Positions 41,677 to 49,902 of a stretch of DNA of 64,000 bases are shown here, in pieces (positions within the stretch are counted from its first letter, which is position 1; every line of letters begins with the position of its first letter). The notes beneath the pieces were generated by a model. That model had not been told where the DNA came from. It ran no database searches and saw only the letters and a list, made by a program, of their open reading frames with translations. This DNA comes from Streptomyces sp. f51 (lineage in GTDB: Bacteria > Actinomycetota > Actinomycetes > Streptomycetales > Streptomycetaceae): the NCBI RefSeq assembly GCF_037940415.1, contig NZ_CP149798.1, forward strand, positions 1,302,001-1,366,000, read 5' to 3'. The position numbers and the translations under genes were made by a program.

Positions 41677-42537
41677 TCAGCTGAACACGGACGCGCAGGT
41701 GGTGGTGGACGCGTGCGCCGGGTCGAGCGCGTTCGCCACCTCGTGGTACGCGATCCGGTCGAGGATCCCGATGGCCACGTGCTCGGACAGGTCCAGGGAG
41801 CACAGGTTCTGCAACAGGACGTTGTGGACGTCGGATCCGCTCAGGAACTCGGACTGGTACGGGGTGACCACCTCGTCGTACTTGGTGGCGATGACCGTGT
41901 AGTGGACGCCGGGCACGGTGTCGCCGCCCGCGTTGAGCTTGGTCAGGAACGCGGAGCCGACGATCTGGTCCGCGAGTCCGGGGGTCGCCGCGGACAGCAG
42001 GTCCTTGGCCCCGGGGAAGTACGGGAGCAGGTTGGTGAGCCCGTTGAGGTTCGTGCCGTGGTTGTCGGGGGCGATGCCGACGAGGGCGTTCACCTTGGCC
42101 GCTCCACCGAGGAACTTGAGGTAGTAGCGGGGCATCATGCCGCCCTGCGAGTGACCCACCAGGTCGACCTTGGCGGCGCCGGTCGCGGCGAGCACCTTGT
42201 CGACGAAGACCTGGAGCTGCGCGGCCGAGGCGTCGATCGGGCCGAGGCCGTTGAAGAGCGGGACGCCGGGCAGTTGCCCGTAGTCGAGGGAGAAGACGCA
42301 GTACCCGCGGCTGGTCAGGTAGGGGGCGAGGGCCAGCCAGTTGTCGACGGAGTTCCCGAAGGTGCCGTGGACGAGCACGACGGGACGCGGGTGTGTGGCG
42401 GAGGGCTTGCAGGAGTAGTTGTTCCAGCCACTGCTGGGGGCGGAATCAGCTTGTGCTGCGGCGGCGGGGACGATCGCGACCGTGGCGGTCAGGAGCAGCG
42501 CGGCCAGGGGTCTGAGCACTCGCTTCCAGGGCAGCAT
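41677..42537 (-). CDS. Secreted triacylglycerol lipase (alpha/beta hydrolase)
   Basis: 286-residue exported lipase of the EstA/LipA (Lipase class 2) kind. Signal peptide about 1-31 (PLAALLLTATVAIVPAAAAQA). Oxyanion-region VVLVHGTFGNSVDNW, nucleophile elbow VDLVGHSQGG with catalytic Ser, acid Asp probably in VIATKYDEVVTP, and His in LSEHVAI. Cys pairs suggest disulfides. It has its own promoter region. GTGATCCGGATCAC, a perfect Crp-like palindrome, lies 48-61 bases upstream of ATG 42537, and an ACACG..CTGCTAC element shared with the SGNH lipase lies further up. Confidence 0.9.
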   Translation of the reverse strand: MLPWKRVLRPLAALLLTATVAIVPAAAAQADSAPSSGWNNYSCKPSATHPRPVVLVHGTFGNSVDNWLALAPYLTSRGYCVFSLDYGQLPGVPLFNGLGPIDASAAQLQVFVDKVLAATGAAKVDLVGHSQGGMMPRYYLKFLGGAAKVNALVGIAPDNHGTNLNGLTNLLPYFPGAKDLLSAATPGLADQIVGSAFLTKLNAGGDTVPGVHYTVIATKYDEVVTPYQSEFLSGSDVHNVLLQNLCSLDLSEHVAIGILDRIAYHEVANALDPAHASTTTCASVFS

Positions 42538-42584
42538 CGGGTGATCTCCTTGCGGCTCAAGGGAGTTGTGGGGGTGTACGCCCT

Positions 42585-42598
42585 GTGATCCGGATCAC
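42585..42598. promoter_or_regulatory. Crp-like palindrome upstream of the lipase gene
   Basis: GTGATCCGGATCAC is a perfect 14-base palindrome, preceded by T, so TGTGA-N6-TCAC matches the Crp/Fnr-family half-sites. Its place between the likely promoter and the start codon would make it a repressor or roadblock site. Confidence 0.5.
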
Positions 42599-42707
42599 GA
42601 GGATGCTGTTCACTCGTCAAGTTACGGTCGAGTAGCAGACGTGTGAAGTTACGCGTCAGTAAAAACTTCCAGTGATAACCACGCCGGTCACCACCGGTGA
42701 CGGAACG

Positions 42708-43154
42708 TCACCAGGTGGGCCTGATCGGACCGTAGGGCGCGATACGCGTCAAACGCGTGCGCAACGCGCGCATCTCACCCTCGCCCAGCACTTCGACCCA
42801 CGCCCCCACGGCGTCCGCGGCCGCCTCTTCCGCCGCGCGGGTGCAGGCCCACCCGAGTTCGGTCAGCACCACGAGCCGGGCCCGCGCGTCCTCGGGGTGC
42901 GGCCGCCGCTCGACGTACCCCTTGCGGACGAGTTCCTCGACGAGCTGGCTTGCGGCCTGCTTGGTGACCCCCAGATGGGCGGCGACGTCGGTGACGGTCG
43001 CCCCGTCCGGCGCGAGCCGCGCGAAGGCGAAGCCGTGCGCGGGCCGCAACCCCTCGAATCCGCGGGCGACGACACCTTCGTGGATACGTTGCGTCAGCTC
43101 GCCGGCGGCGGCGAGCAGGGCGGCGGACAGGGCCATGGCCTCGGAATTCTGCAC
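42708..43154 (-). CDS. MarR-family regulator
   Basis: 148-residue winged-helix repressor. HTH PDGATVTDVAAHLGVTKQAASQLVEEL and the wing VERRPHPEDARARLVVLT are typical. The start GTG 43154 has no ribosome site. A TTGACT -35 (minus strand, 43183-43178) with TCAATG 17 bases on would start transcription at the start codon. It is divergent from the cupin gene, and the gap holds two GTCAAG-N3-CTTGAC palindromes that should be its operators. The inducer is unknown. Confidence 0.87.
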   Translation of the reverse strand: MQNSEAMALSAALLAAAGELTQRIHEGVVARGFEGLRPAHGFAFARLAPDGATVTDVAAHLGVTKQAASQLVEELVRKGYVERRPHPEDARARLVVLTELGWACTRAAEEAAADAVGAWVEVLGEGEMRALRTRLTRIAPYGPIRPTW

Positions 43155-43171
43155 GCACGCATTGAAACACC

Positions 43172-43232
43172 CTTGACTATTCAGTCAAGCTGCTTGACCA
43201 TAATCTCGCAGAACATAGTCAAGCAACTTGAC
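43172..43232. promoter_or_regulatory. Twin MarR operators between marR and cupin genes
   Basis: GTCAAGCTGCTTGAC (43184-43198) and GTCAAGCAACTTGAC (43218-43232) are 15-base palindromes. Each is followed by CATA and their starts are 34 bases apart. A further inverted repeat CTTGACT/AGTCAAG (43172-43189) overlaps the first. They cover the promoters of both divergent genes. Confidence 0.78.
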
Positions 43233-43282
43233 CATATGTCGAGCGCCCGACCGCCCCGCGAACCCTGATCCTGGAGGCCCCC

Positions 43283-43657
43283 GTGCCCGTCGTCCGTTCG
43301 TCCGAAGCCGTCGTCCACGAGATCCACGGCGGCCGTTTCCTCTCGTACGCCTCTCCCCGCAGCGGCAGCAAGGAGCTGTGCGCCTGGCGCGTGGAGATCC
43401 CCGCGGGGCATCAGGCCCCCGTGCACACCGTCGACCGCGAGGAGATCTTCCTGCTCCTCTCCGGGGAGCTGCTGGTCACGCTCGGCGGCAGCACCGAGCG
43501 GGTCTCCTCGGGCGACACCGTGATCGTCACCCCGGGCGTGGCCTTCGGCATCGAGAACCCGGCCCAGGAGACCGCGCTCGCCTGGGTCACCACGTCCGTC
43601 GGCCTCCGGGCCGAGCTGGCCGACGGCTCGTCCCTCACTCCGCCCTGGGCCAACTGA
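43283..43657 (+). CDS. Cupin-domain protein
   Basis: 124-residue single-cupin protein. The barrel motif region is PAGHQAPVHTVDREEIFLLLSGELLV, with metal-ligand His in PVHTVDREE, and the second motif SSGDTVIVTPGVAFGIENPA. Such small cupins may be dioxygenases, isomerases or sensors, and no activity can be named. GTG 43283 is six bases after GGAGG. It is divergent from marR across the twin operators, so it is very likely repressed by it. It ends only six bases before the convergent polymerase-like gene. Confidence 0.85.
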   Translation: MPVVRSSEAVVHEIHGGRFLSYASPRSGSKELCAWRVEIPAGHQAPVHTVDREEIFLLLSGELLVTLGGSTERVSSGDTVIVTPGVAFGIENPAQETALAWVTTSVGLRAELADGSSLTPPWAN

Positions 43658-43663
43658 CGCCGT

Positions 43664-44638
43664 TCACGCGGCCAGCGTCCCCGGGCCGATCACATGCGGG
43701 CCGAACCTGGCCCGCGCCCGGTCGGCGACCTCCTCGATCCGGCGGACCTTCTCGTCGACCGGGTCGAAGGTGAGCTGATGGGAGGCCTGTGCCGCGGGGG
43801 TCAGCCCCTCGGCCCGCAGCGCGATCACCCGGACCCGGGCGCGCTGGAGGCCGAGCGCCTCGTACATGCGGTACGCGGTGCCGGTCAGCGTCGAGGAGTG
43901 GGCGGTGGGCTCCCTGAGAGCACGGCCGCGGACGGTCGCGGAGCGGTCGGCGTACCGCACGGTGAGGGTCAGCGTGCGGCAGACCTTCTCCAGGGAACGC
44001 AGCCGGGTGCCGAGTTCCTCGGTCGCGGAGAGCAGGGCCCTGCGATGCCCGGAGGGATCCAACTCGTCGTGCGGGAAGGTGCGTTCGGCGGCCAGGGAGC
44101 GTGAGGTGGCGTTCGGTACGACCCGGCCGCGGTCGACGCCGGACGCCTTCTCGCGCAGTTCGCGGCCGGGCCGGACGCCGGTGAGACGCTGGAGCGTGGA
44201 CAGGGGCGCGGCCGCGACCTTGCCGATGGTGTCGAGGCCGTACTCGCACAGGGTGCGGGCGGTGGCGCCGCCGACGCCTGGCAGCGCGGCGACGGGCCGG
44301 TCGGCGAGGAACTCCGTTACGGCGTCCGGCTCTTGGGACACCACCCGGGGCACTCCGGGTACGGCGTCCCGCAGCGCCATCCGCGCGAGCATCGGTCCGG
44401 GCCCTGCGCCGATCACGCAGTCGATCCCGTACAGGGCGAGGGTCCGCACCCGGATCAGCGAGGCGAACTCGACGGCGCCGCGCCCGAAGTACCGCTCGGC
44501 GCCCCGCAGATCGAGCAGGGCGGTGTCGGGCGGCAGCGCCTCGACCACGGGGGTGAACTCCCCCAGGACGCCGAGGAGCCGGGGCAGGGCGGCCTCGTGC
44601 ATCGACGGCAGCTGGAAACGTACACAAAGGACGGTCAT
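43664..44638 (-). CDS. Truncated, catalytically dead Y-family DNA polymerase-like protein (ImuB-like role)
   Basis: 324-residue relative of DinB. It retains part of the palm (VIGAGPGPMLARMAL), the helix-hairpin-helix thumb (VAALPGVGGATARTLCEYGL) and little-finger domain (SRSLAAERTFPHDELDP). The first metal-binding motif is missing: the start MTVLCVRFQLP replaces DxDCFFA. The fingers segment is deleted, and the SLDEAYLD motif is now PPDTALLDL. It therefore cannot polymerise. QLTFDP near residue 287 resembles a beta-clamp motif. It starts inside the dnaE2 stop (ATGA), so the pair is translationally coupled, as expected of a scaffold like ImuB. It is much shorter than mycobacterial ImuB. Confidence 0.8.
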   Translation of the reverse strand: MTVLCVRFQLPSMHEAALPRLLGVLGEFTPVVEALPPDTALLDLRGAERYFGRGAVEFASLIRVRTLALYGIDCVIGAGPGPMLARMALRDAVPGVPRVVSQEPDAVTEFLADRPVAALPGVGGATARTLCEYGLDTIGKVAAAPLSTLQRLTGVRPGRELREKASGVDRGRVVPNATSRSLAAERTFPHDELDPSGHRRALLSATEELGTRLRSLEKVCRTLTLTVRYADRSATVRGRALREPTAHSSTLTGTAYRMYEALGLQRARVRVIALRAEGLTPAAQASHQLTFDPVDEKVRRIEEVADRARARFGPHVIGPGTLAA

Positions 44639-47600
44639 CCCGCACTCCCCGGGCTCTGGTGCCACAACTTCTTTCCCCCCGCGGGCCCTTCGCCCGCGGG
44701 ACGCAGATCGGCCCAGGGATTCATCTCGTACCCCGTGGACATCCGGATCGTCCGGCTCCCGGACTCCCCCGGCTCCCCCGGACCGCCCGGCTCCCCCTGC
44801 CGCTCCGGCGCGGGCTCGGCCAGACGCGCCGCCACCACGTCGAGGCCGCCCTCGGCGCGCAACTCGACCAGTTCGGCGAGATTCCAGGCCGCCGCGCCCA
44901 CCACGCTGAGGCTGCGCGGGCCGCGGCGCTGGACCACTCCTCGTACGAGCAGCAGCCAGGAGTGGAAGACGGTGTGGGCGCAGGCGTCGTGGGAGTCGTC
45001 GAAGAAGGCGAGGTCGACCAGGCCCGTCCCGTCGTCCAGCGTGCTGAAGATGACCCGCTTGCCGGACCGGATCGGCGGGGTCTGGGTGGCCGCCTTGGCA
45101 CCCGCGACCAGGACCGTCTCACCGTGCCGTGCCTCGCGCAGCCGACGGGCCGTGACCACGCCCAACTCCCCGAGGAACGCGCGGTGGTCGTCCATCAGAT
45201 TGCGCGAGGCGTCCATCGAGAGCACGCCCAGTTCGGCGCTCAGCCGCTCCGCCGGGGACAGGTCGGGCAGCCCGGCGGAGGCGGTGTTCCGCCCTCCGGA
45301 CAAAGGGAGTTGGCCGCCGCCCGCGCCCCGGGACCCGCGGTGCAGTTCGGTCAGGTGCAGCTGGAGATCACGGCGGTTGGCGCCGAACGCGTCCAGCGCG
45401 CCGACCTGCGCGAGCCGTTGGGCGAGCGGCCGGCTCGGCCGGGCCCGTTCCCAGAAGTCGAGCAGTGAGGCGTACGGCTGCCCGTCCGCGATCCGCGCCG
45501 CCTCGGCCTCGCTGATGCCGTGCACGTCGGAGAGCGCCAGCCGGACGCCCCACCGGCCACGGGAGACGGCGGAACCGGTGGAACCATCCCCCTTCGGGTC
45601 GGACACCAGTTCGATACGATGAGCGACCGCCGACCGGTTCACGTCCAGCGGCAGGATCGGCACCCCGCGCCGCCGCGCGTCCGCCAGCAGCAGCCGCTTC
45701 GGGTACATCCCGGGGTCGTGCGTCAGCAGCCCCGCGTAGAAGGCGGCCGGGTGGTGGGCCTTCAGCCACGCCGACTGGTAGGTCGGGACGGCGAAGGCGA
45801 CGGCGTGCGCCTTGCAGAAGCCGTACGACCCGAAGGCCTCGACGATCTCCCAGGTGCGCGCGATGGTCTCGGCGTCGTACCCCTTCACCGCCGCGTGCTG
45901 CGCGAACCAGAACCGGATGCGCGCCTGCGACTCGGGGTCGGACAGCCCGCGCCGCACCCGGTCCGCCTCGTCGCGTCCGCAGCCGGTCATGATGTCGACG
46001 ATGTCGATGATCTGCTCGTGGAAGACGACGACCCCGTACGTCTCCTTCAGCGGCCCCTCCAGATCCGGGTGCGGGTAGCGGACCGGCGCCCGGCCGTGCC
46101 GCGCCTCGATGAACGGCCGCACCATGTCGGCGGCGACCGGCCCCGGCCGGAAGAGCGAGATGTCGACGACGAGGTCGTGGAAGGTGGCGGGCTGAAGCCG
46201 TCCGACCAGGTCGCGCTGCCCCGGCGACTCGATCTGGAAGCAGCCCAGCGTCTCGGTGGACCGGATCAGCCGGTACGTCGCGGGGTCGCCCGGCGCCACC
46301 GCGTCGAGGTCCGGCCGGTCGCCGGTGGCCCGCTCCACCTCGGCCACCGCGTGCGCCATCGCGGACTGCATCCGCACGCCCAGCACGTCGAGCTTCAGCA
46401 GGCCGAGGTCCTCGACGTCCTCCTTGTCGAACTGCGACATGGGCAGGCCCTCGCCGCTGGTCGGCATGACCGGCGTACGGGCGAGCAGGGAGGCGTCGGA
46501 GAGGAGCACCCCGCACGGGTGCATGGCGATACCGCGCGGAAGGGCGTCGAGGGATTCGACGAGGTCCCACAGCTTGCCGTATCTGCCCTTCTCCCCCGCC
46601 AGCTCGCGCAGTTCGGGGAGTTCCTTCATGGCCAGGCGGGCGTCACGGGCCCGGATGTGCGGGAACGCCTTGGCGATCCGGTCGATCTCGGCCGGGTCGA
46701 GCGAGAGGGCGGCGCCCACGTCACGGACGGCGTGCCGGACGCGGTAGGTCTCGGGCATGGAGACGGTCGCGACCCGCTCGGTGCCGAACCGGCCGATGAT
46801 CGCGCGGTAGACCTCGAGACGGCGGGCGGACTCCACGTCGATGTCGATGTCGGGCAGTACCGGGCGGCGCTTGGACAGGAAGCGCTCCATCAGCAGCCGG
46901 TGCTCGACGGGGTCGGCGTGCGCGATGCCGAGGAGATGGTTGACCAGGGAGCCGGCCCCCGAACCGCGGGCCGCGACCCGAATTCCCATCTCCCTGACGT
47001 CGTCCACCACTTGAGCGACCGTCAGGAAGTAGGAGGCGAAGTTGTGGTGGGCGATGATGTCCAGCTCGTGGTGCATCCGCTCCCAGTAGGCGCGCCGGCC
47101 CGCGTAGCCGCGCAGCACCATGCCCGCCGCCGCGCGGGAGGCCAGGACGCGCTGGGCGGTACGCCGGTCCGCGCCGACGAGACGCGGTTCCGGGAAGCGG
47201 ACGCCGCCGATGCCGAGGTCGCCCTCGGGGTCGACACGGCAGGCCGCGGCGGTGGCCCGTGTCTGTTCGAGCAGCCGGAGCGCGGTGTCACGGCGGTAGC
47301 CCGCCGCCTCGACGATCCGTTCGGCGGCGGCCAGCATGGCGGCCTCGTCCTTGAGCCAGGCCTCGCCGGAGTCCAGTTCGCCCCGGGGGTCGACGGGGAC
47401 GAGCCGGCGGGCGGCGTCCAGGACGTCGGCGACGGGGCCGAGTCCCGCGTCGGCGTACCGGACGGCGTTGCTGAGCACGGGGCGCACCCGCTGCTCGGCG
47501 GCGAAGCCGACCGTGCGGGCGGCCAGGCGCAGGGAGCCGGGGCCGGTGCCCTGGCGGCCGTGCCAGACGGCTTCGAGGCGCAGGGCGTCGCCGTAGATCT

Positions 47601-48108
47601 CCCGCCAGGGCGCGAGCAGCGTGGCCGCGCGGTCGGGGCGGCCCGCGGCGAGCGCGCGGCCGACGTCGGAGCCGGGGCCGAGTAGCACGACAAGGCCTTC
47701 GGCGTGGTTGTCGGACCAGGGCAGCAGCGGGGGGCCGTCCGCCTTGCCGCCCGCATGCGTCGCCGTGACGATTCTGCACAGGTCGGCCCAGCCGTCGGCG
47801 CCGTCCCGGGCGAGGAAGGTCGCACGGGGTGCCGACTCGTCGACGAAGGCGCCGCCGCGCACCGGGGTGCGGCGCCGCTCTCCCCGTACGGGCTCGCCGA
47901 CCGCCAGGTCCACGCCGAACAGCGGCCGGATGCCCGCCTTCGCGCAGGCCTTGGCGAACCGGACCGAGCCCGCGAGGGTGTCCCGATCGGTGAGCGCGAG
48001 GGCGTCCATGTCCCGCTCGGAGGCGCGCTCGGCGAGGCGCTCCGGGTGCGAGGCCCCGTACCGCAGGGAGAACCCGGAGGCGGTGTGCAGATGCGTGAAT
48101 CCCGGCAC
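44635..48108 (-). CDS. dnaE2: Error-prone DNA polymerase DnaE2
   Basis: 1157-residue C-family replicative-like polymerase used for damage-induced mutagenic bypass. PHP domain at the start (FTHLHTASGFSLRYG, then LALTDRDTLAGSVRFAKA), polymerase palm with LPDIDIDVES and LGLLKLDVLG, the finger region SYGFCKAHAVAFA, HhH and the OB fold near the end. QLPLSG near residue 940 resembles a clamp-binding site. The start is GTG 48108, five bases after GGGAGG. The earlier GTG 48114 overlaps that site. Two LexA-type boxes lie at 48144-48155 and 48188-48203. No imuA' gene is seen in the window. Confidence 0.96.
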   Translation of the reverse strand: MPGFTHLHTASGFSLRYGASHPERLAERASERDMDALALTDRDTLAGSVRFAKACAKAGIRPLFGVDLAVGEPVRGERRRTPVRGGAFVDESAPRATFLARDGADGWADLCRIVTATHAGGKADGPPLLPWSDNHAEGLVVLLGPGSDVGRALAAGRPDRAATLLAPWREIYGDALRLEAVWHGRQGTGPGSLRLAARTVGFAAEQRVRPVLSNAVRYADAGLGPVADVLDAARRLVPVDPRGELDSGEAWLKDEAAMLAAAERIVEAAGYRRDTALRLLEQTRATAAACRVDPEGDLGIGGVRFPEPRLVGADRRTAQRVLASRAAAGMVLRGYAGRRAYWERMHHELDIIAHHNFASYFLTVAQVVDDVREMGIRVAARGSGAGSLVNHLLGIAHADPVEHRLLMERFLSKRRPVLPDIDIDVESARRLEVYRAIIGRFGTERVATVSMPETYRVRHAVRDVGAALSLDPAEIDRIAKAFPHIRARDARLAMKELPELRELAGEKGRYGKLWDLVESLDALPRGIAMHPCGVLLSDASLLARTPVMPTSGEGLPMSQFDKEDVEDLGLLKLDVLGVRMQSAMAHAVAEVERATGDRPDLDAVAPGDPATYRLIRSTETLGCFQIESPGQRDLVGRLQPATFHDLVVDISLFRPGPVAADMVRPFIEARHGRAPVRYPHPDLEGPLKETYGVVVFHEQIIDIVDIMTGCGRDEADRVRRGLSDPESQARIRFWFAQHAAVKGYDAETIARTWEIVEAFGSYGFCKAHAVAFAVPTYQSAWLKAHHPAAFYAGLLTHDPGMYPKRLLLADARRRGVPILPLDVNRSAVAHRIELVSDPKGDGSTGSAVSRGRWGVRLALSDVHGISEAEAARIADGQPYASLLDFWERARPSRPLAQRLAQVGALDAFGANRRDLQLHLTELHRGSRGAGGGQLPLSGGRNTASAGLPDLSPAERLSAELGVLSMDASRNLMDDHRAFLGELGVVTARRLREARHGETVLVAGAKAATQTPPIRSGKRVIFSTLDDGTGLVDLAFFDDSHDACAHTVFHSWLLLVRGVVQRRGPRSLSVVGAAAWNLAELVELRAEGGLDVVAARLAEPAPERQGEPGGPGEPGESGSRTIRMSTGYEMNPWADLRPAGEGPAGGKKLWHQSPGSAG

Positions 48109-48143
48109 GCACACCTCCCGACCTGTGAGCCTTTACGGCTCTC

Positions 48144-48155
48144 GAACATTCGTTC
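48144..48155. promoter_or_regulatory. LexA (SOS) box 1 of dnaE2
   Basis: GAACATTCGTTC is a perfect GAAC-N4-GTTC actinobacterial SOS box (extended TCGAACATTCGTTCCC), 36 bases upstream of the dnaE2 start. Confidence 0.85.
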
Positions 48156-48187
48156 CCATCTATCTCACCCCCACCATAGACCAATTC

Positions 48188-48203
48188 TCGAACGCTTGTA
48201 CGA
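48188..48203. promoter_or_regulatory. LexA (SOS) box 2 of dnaE2
   Basis: TCGAACGCTTGTACGA matches TCGAAC-N4-GTTCGA with one substitution. It is 44 bases from box 1, about four helical turns. Confidence 0.65.
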
Positions 48204-48240
48204 CATCCGCCCGGACCCGGTGCCACCTGCGCGAACGCCG

Positions 48241-48279
48241 GGAGCCCCGTCCCCGCGACACGCGCGGGGACGGGGCTCC
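48241..48279 (-). terminator. 17-bp perfect hairpin terminator after the S1 peptidase gene
   Basis: Perfect 17-base arms (48241-48257 and 48263-48279, starting GGAGCCCCGTCC) around a 5-base loop, 53 bases after the peptidase stop at 48332. It also insulates the dnaE2 promoter. Confidence 0.85.
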
Positions 48280-48331
48280 GCCCTCCCGGGAAGGCCGGCC
48301 GGGAAGGCCGTCGGCGGGCCCGGTGCGGCCG

Positions 48332-49414
48332 TCAGCCGATCTGGGCCCCGAAGGCCGAGAGCGCCTCGGGTACCGGCTGGAAGAAGGTCTCGCCGCCCGC
48401 GGTGCAGTCCCCGCTGCCGCCGGAGGTGAGGCCGATCGCGGTGTCGCCGGAGAACAGCGAGCCGCCGCTGTCGCCGGGCTCGGCGCAGACGTCGGTCTGG
48501 ATGAGACCGTTGACCACATCGCCGTTGCCGTAGTTCACGGTGGCGTCCAGACCCTTGACCGTGCCGTCGTGCACATGGGTCGTGGAGCCGCTGCGGGTCA
48601 CCTTCATGCCGACGGTGGCGTCGCCCGCCTTGGTGATGGGCTGCGTGGAGCCGTTGTAGAGGTCGACCTCGCTCGGGTGGTCCGTGGTCGCCGTGTACTT
48701 GACCAGGCCGAAGTCGTTGTCGGGGAAGCTGGACTGCTCGTTCGTGCCGATCTGCTTGCCGCTGGAGTCCGACCAGGTGGAGATCGCCTGGGTGCAGTGC
48801 CCGGCGGTGATGAAGTAGGGCTGGCCGCCCTTGACCACGTTGAAGCCGAGCGAACAGCGCCCGCCGGAACCGCTGATGGCGTCACCACCGGCGATGAAGG
48901 GCTTGAACTCCCCCTTGGTCCGCCTGAGTTCGGCCTTGGCGCCGAGACCGTCGACGACCTTGGCGAGCCTGGCCCACTGGGCGTCGGAGACCGTGCGGTC
49001 GGCGGTGACGACGACCTTGTCGGTCCGCGGGTCGGTCGCCCAGGACGTACCGGGGACGGTCGCGTCCTTCTTGAGCGTGGCGCGGGCGCTCGTCAGCTCG
49101 GCGAGGGAGTTCTCGACGATCCTCGGCCTGGCCCCGGCCGCCGCGACCGCGTCGGCCGCGCTCTCGTCGAGCACGTTGACGACGAGGTGCCGGGACTTCG
49201 TGTCGTAGTACGTTCCCGCGACGCCGGACCCCAGGTCCTCACCCAGGGTCGAGGCGAGCTTTCCGGCCGCCGTGACGGAGAGGGTGTGCGGCTCGGGGTT
49301 CTTCGGGACCTCGCTCGCGTTCGCAGTCTGGAACGTCACTCCGGCGGCGACCAGCGCGGCGATGCCCGCACCCGTCACGAGCGCAGGCCTCTTGGATATA
49401 CGTCGGTGCTTCAA
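48332..49414 (-). CDS. Secreted S1 (alpha-lytic/streptogrisin) serine protease
   Basis: 360-residue preproenzyme. Signal peptide ([17 protein letters not shown], cleavage near ANA), a pro-region of about 130 residues of the alpha-lytic protease type, then the chymotrypsin-fold protease. It is marked by [15 protein letters not shown], His in ITAGHC, Asp in FPDNDFGLV and Ser in GDSGGS. Four Cys form two expected disulfides. A TTG start at 49414 (LKHRRISKR) is proposed because AGGAGG is seven bases upstream. The in-frame ATG at 49486 lies before that site. Compared with the neighbouring protease its pro-region is longer. A strong terminator follows. Confidence 0.9.
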   Translation of the reverse strand: MKHRRISKRPALVTGAGIAALVAAGVTFQTANASEVPKNPEPHTLSVTAAGKLASTLGEDLGSGVAGTYYDTKSRHLVVNVLDESAADAVAAAGARPRIVENSLAELTSARATLKKDATVPGTSWATDPRTDKVVVTADRTVSDAQWARLAKVVDGLGAKAELRRTKGEFKPFIAGGDAISGSGGRCSLGFNVVKGGQPYFITAGHCTQAISTWSDSSGKQIGTNEQSSFPDNDFGLVKYTATTDHPSEVDLYNGSTQPITKAGDATVGMKVTRSGSTTHVHDGTVKGLDATVNYGNGDVVNGLIQTDVCAEPGDSGGSLFSGDTAIGLTSGGSGDCTAGGETFFQPVPEALSAFGAQIG

Positions 49415-49902
49415 CTCACGTCCTCCTGTGGGGGGTCGGTCCGGGAGGTTGTGGGGACCCCCCGGGACCTGAAGGCGTTGGGACACGGGCTCCGAGCACG
49501 GCGAAAAGTCCGTACCGTCGCGTCCATGTCAGTTGTTCCTCGGACCACTATTCCGAGACGCACAGGGAACACACAAGGTCGACTTCAGGACGTCCGTACG
49601 ACAACAGCCGTACGCGTTCTACGTCTTGACCATGCGTGGTCACACCCGGGGATTCGCACCGCAAACACAGCGCGCACATAACATCGTCACGGTCGGCGGG
49701 ACCTGGGGTGTCTTGAAATCGCCCTTGGGTGACATGAAAAAGGCGAGCCCCCGCACGCCGGTTGCGTGCGGGGGCTCGCCCGCCGTTCGGTCTGCCGTGG
49801 GTCCGGTCGCGCGGAAACCCGTGGGGGGTGCCGGCCTGGTGGATCGACCGGTCGAGGAGTCGACGAGTCGATGAACGGCCGGTCCGTCGCGCGACCGGAA
49901 GG
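49415..49902. other. 488-base gap: protease promoter and neighbour's terminator
   Basis: Contains the palindrome TGACCATGCGTGGTCA (49627-49642) about 213 bases upstream of the peptidase start, a GC-neutral stretch likely to hold its promoter, and the terminator at 49742-49780 of the second protease. No gene or RNA was recognised. Confidence 0.5.
49742..49780 (-). terminator. 17-bp perfect hairpin terminator after the streptogrisin gene
   Basis: Arms 49742-49758 and 49764-49780 (starting GGCGAGCCCCCG) pair without mismatch around CGGTT, about 120 bases downstream of the protease stop. Confidence 0.85.

Noticed and set aside
49627..49642. DasR or chitinase-type control site at the TGACCA..TGGTCA palindrome.
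   Set aside because: It does not match ACTGGTCTAGACCACT or the TGGTCCAGACCT repeats closely. Kept only as an unassigned palindrome.
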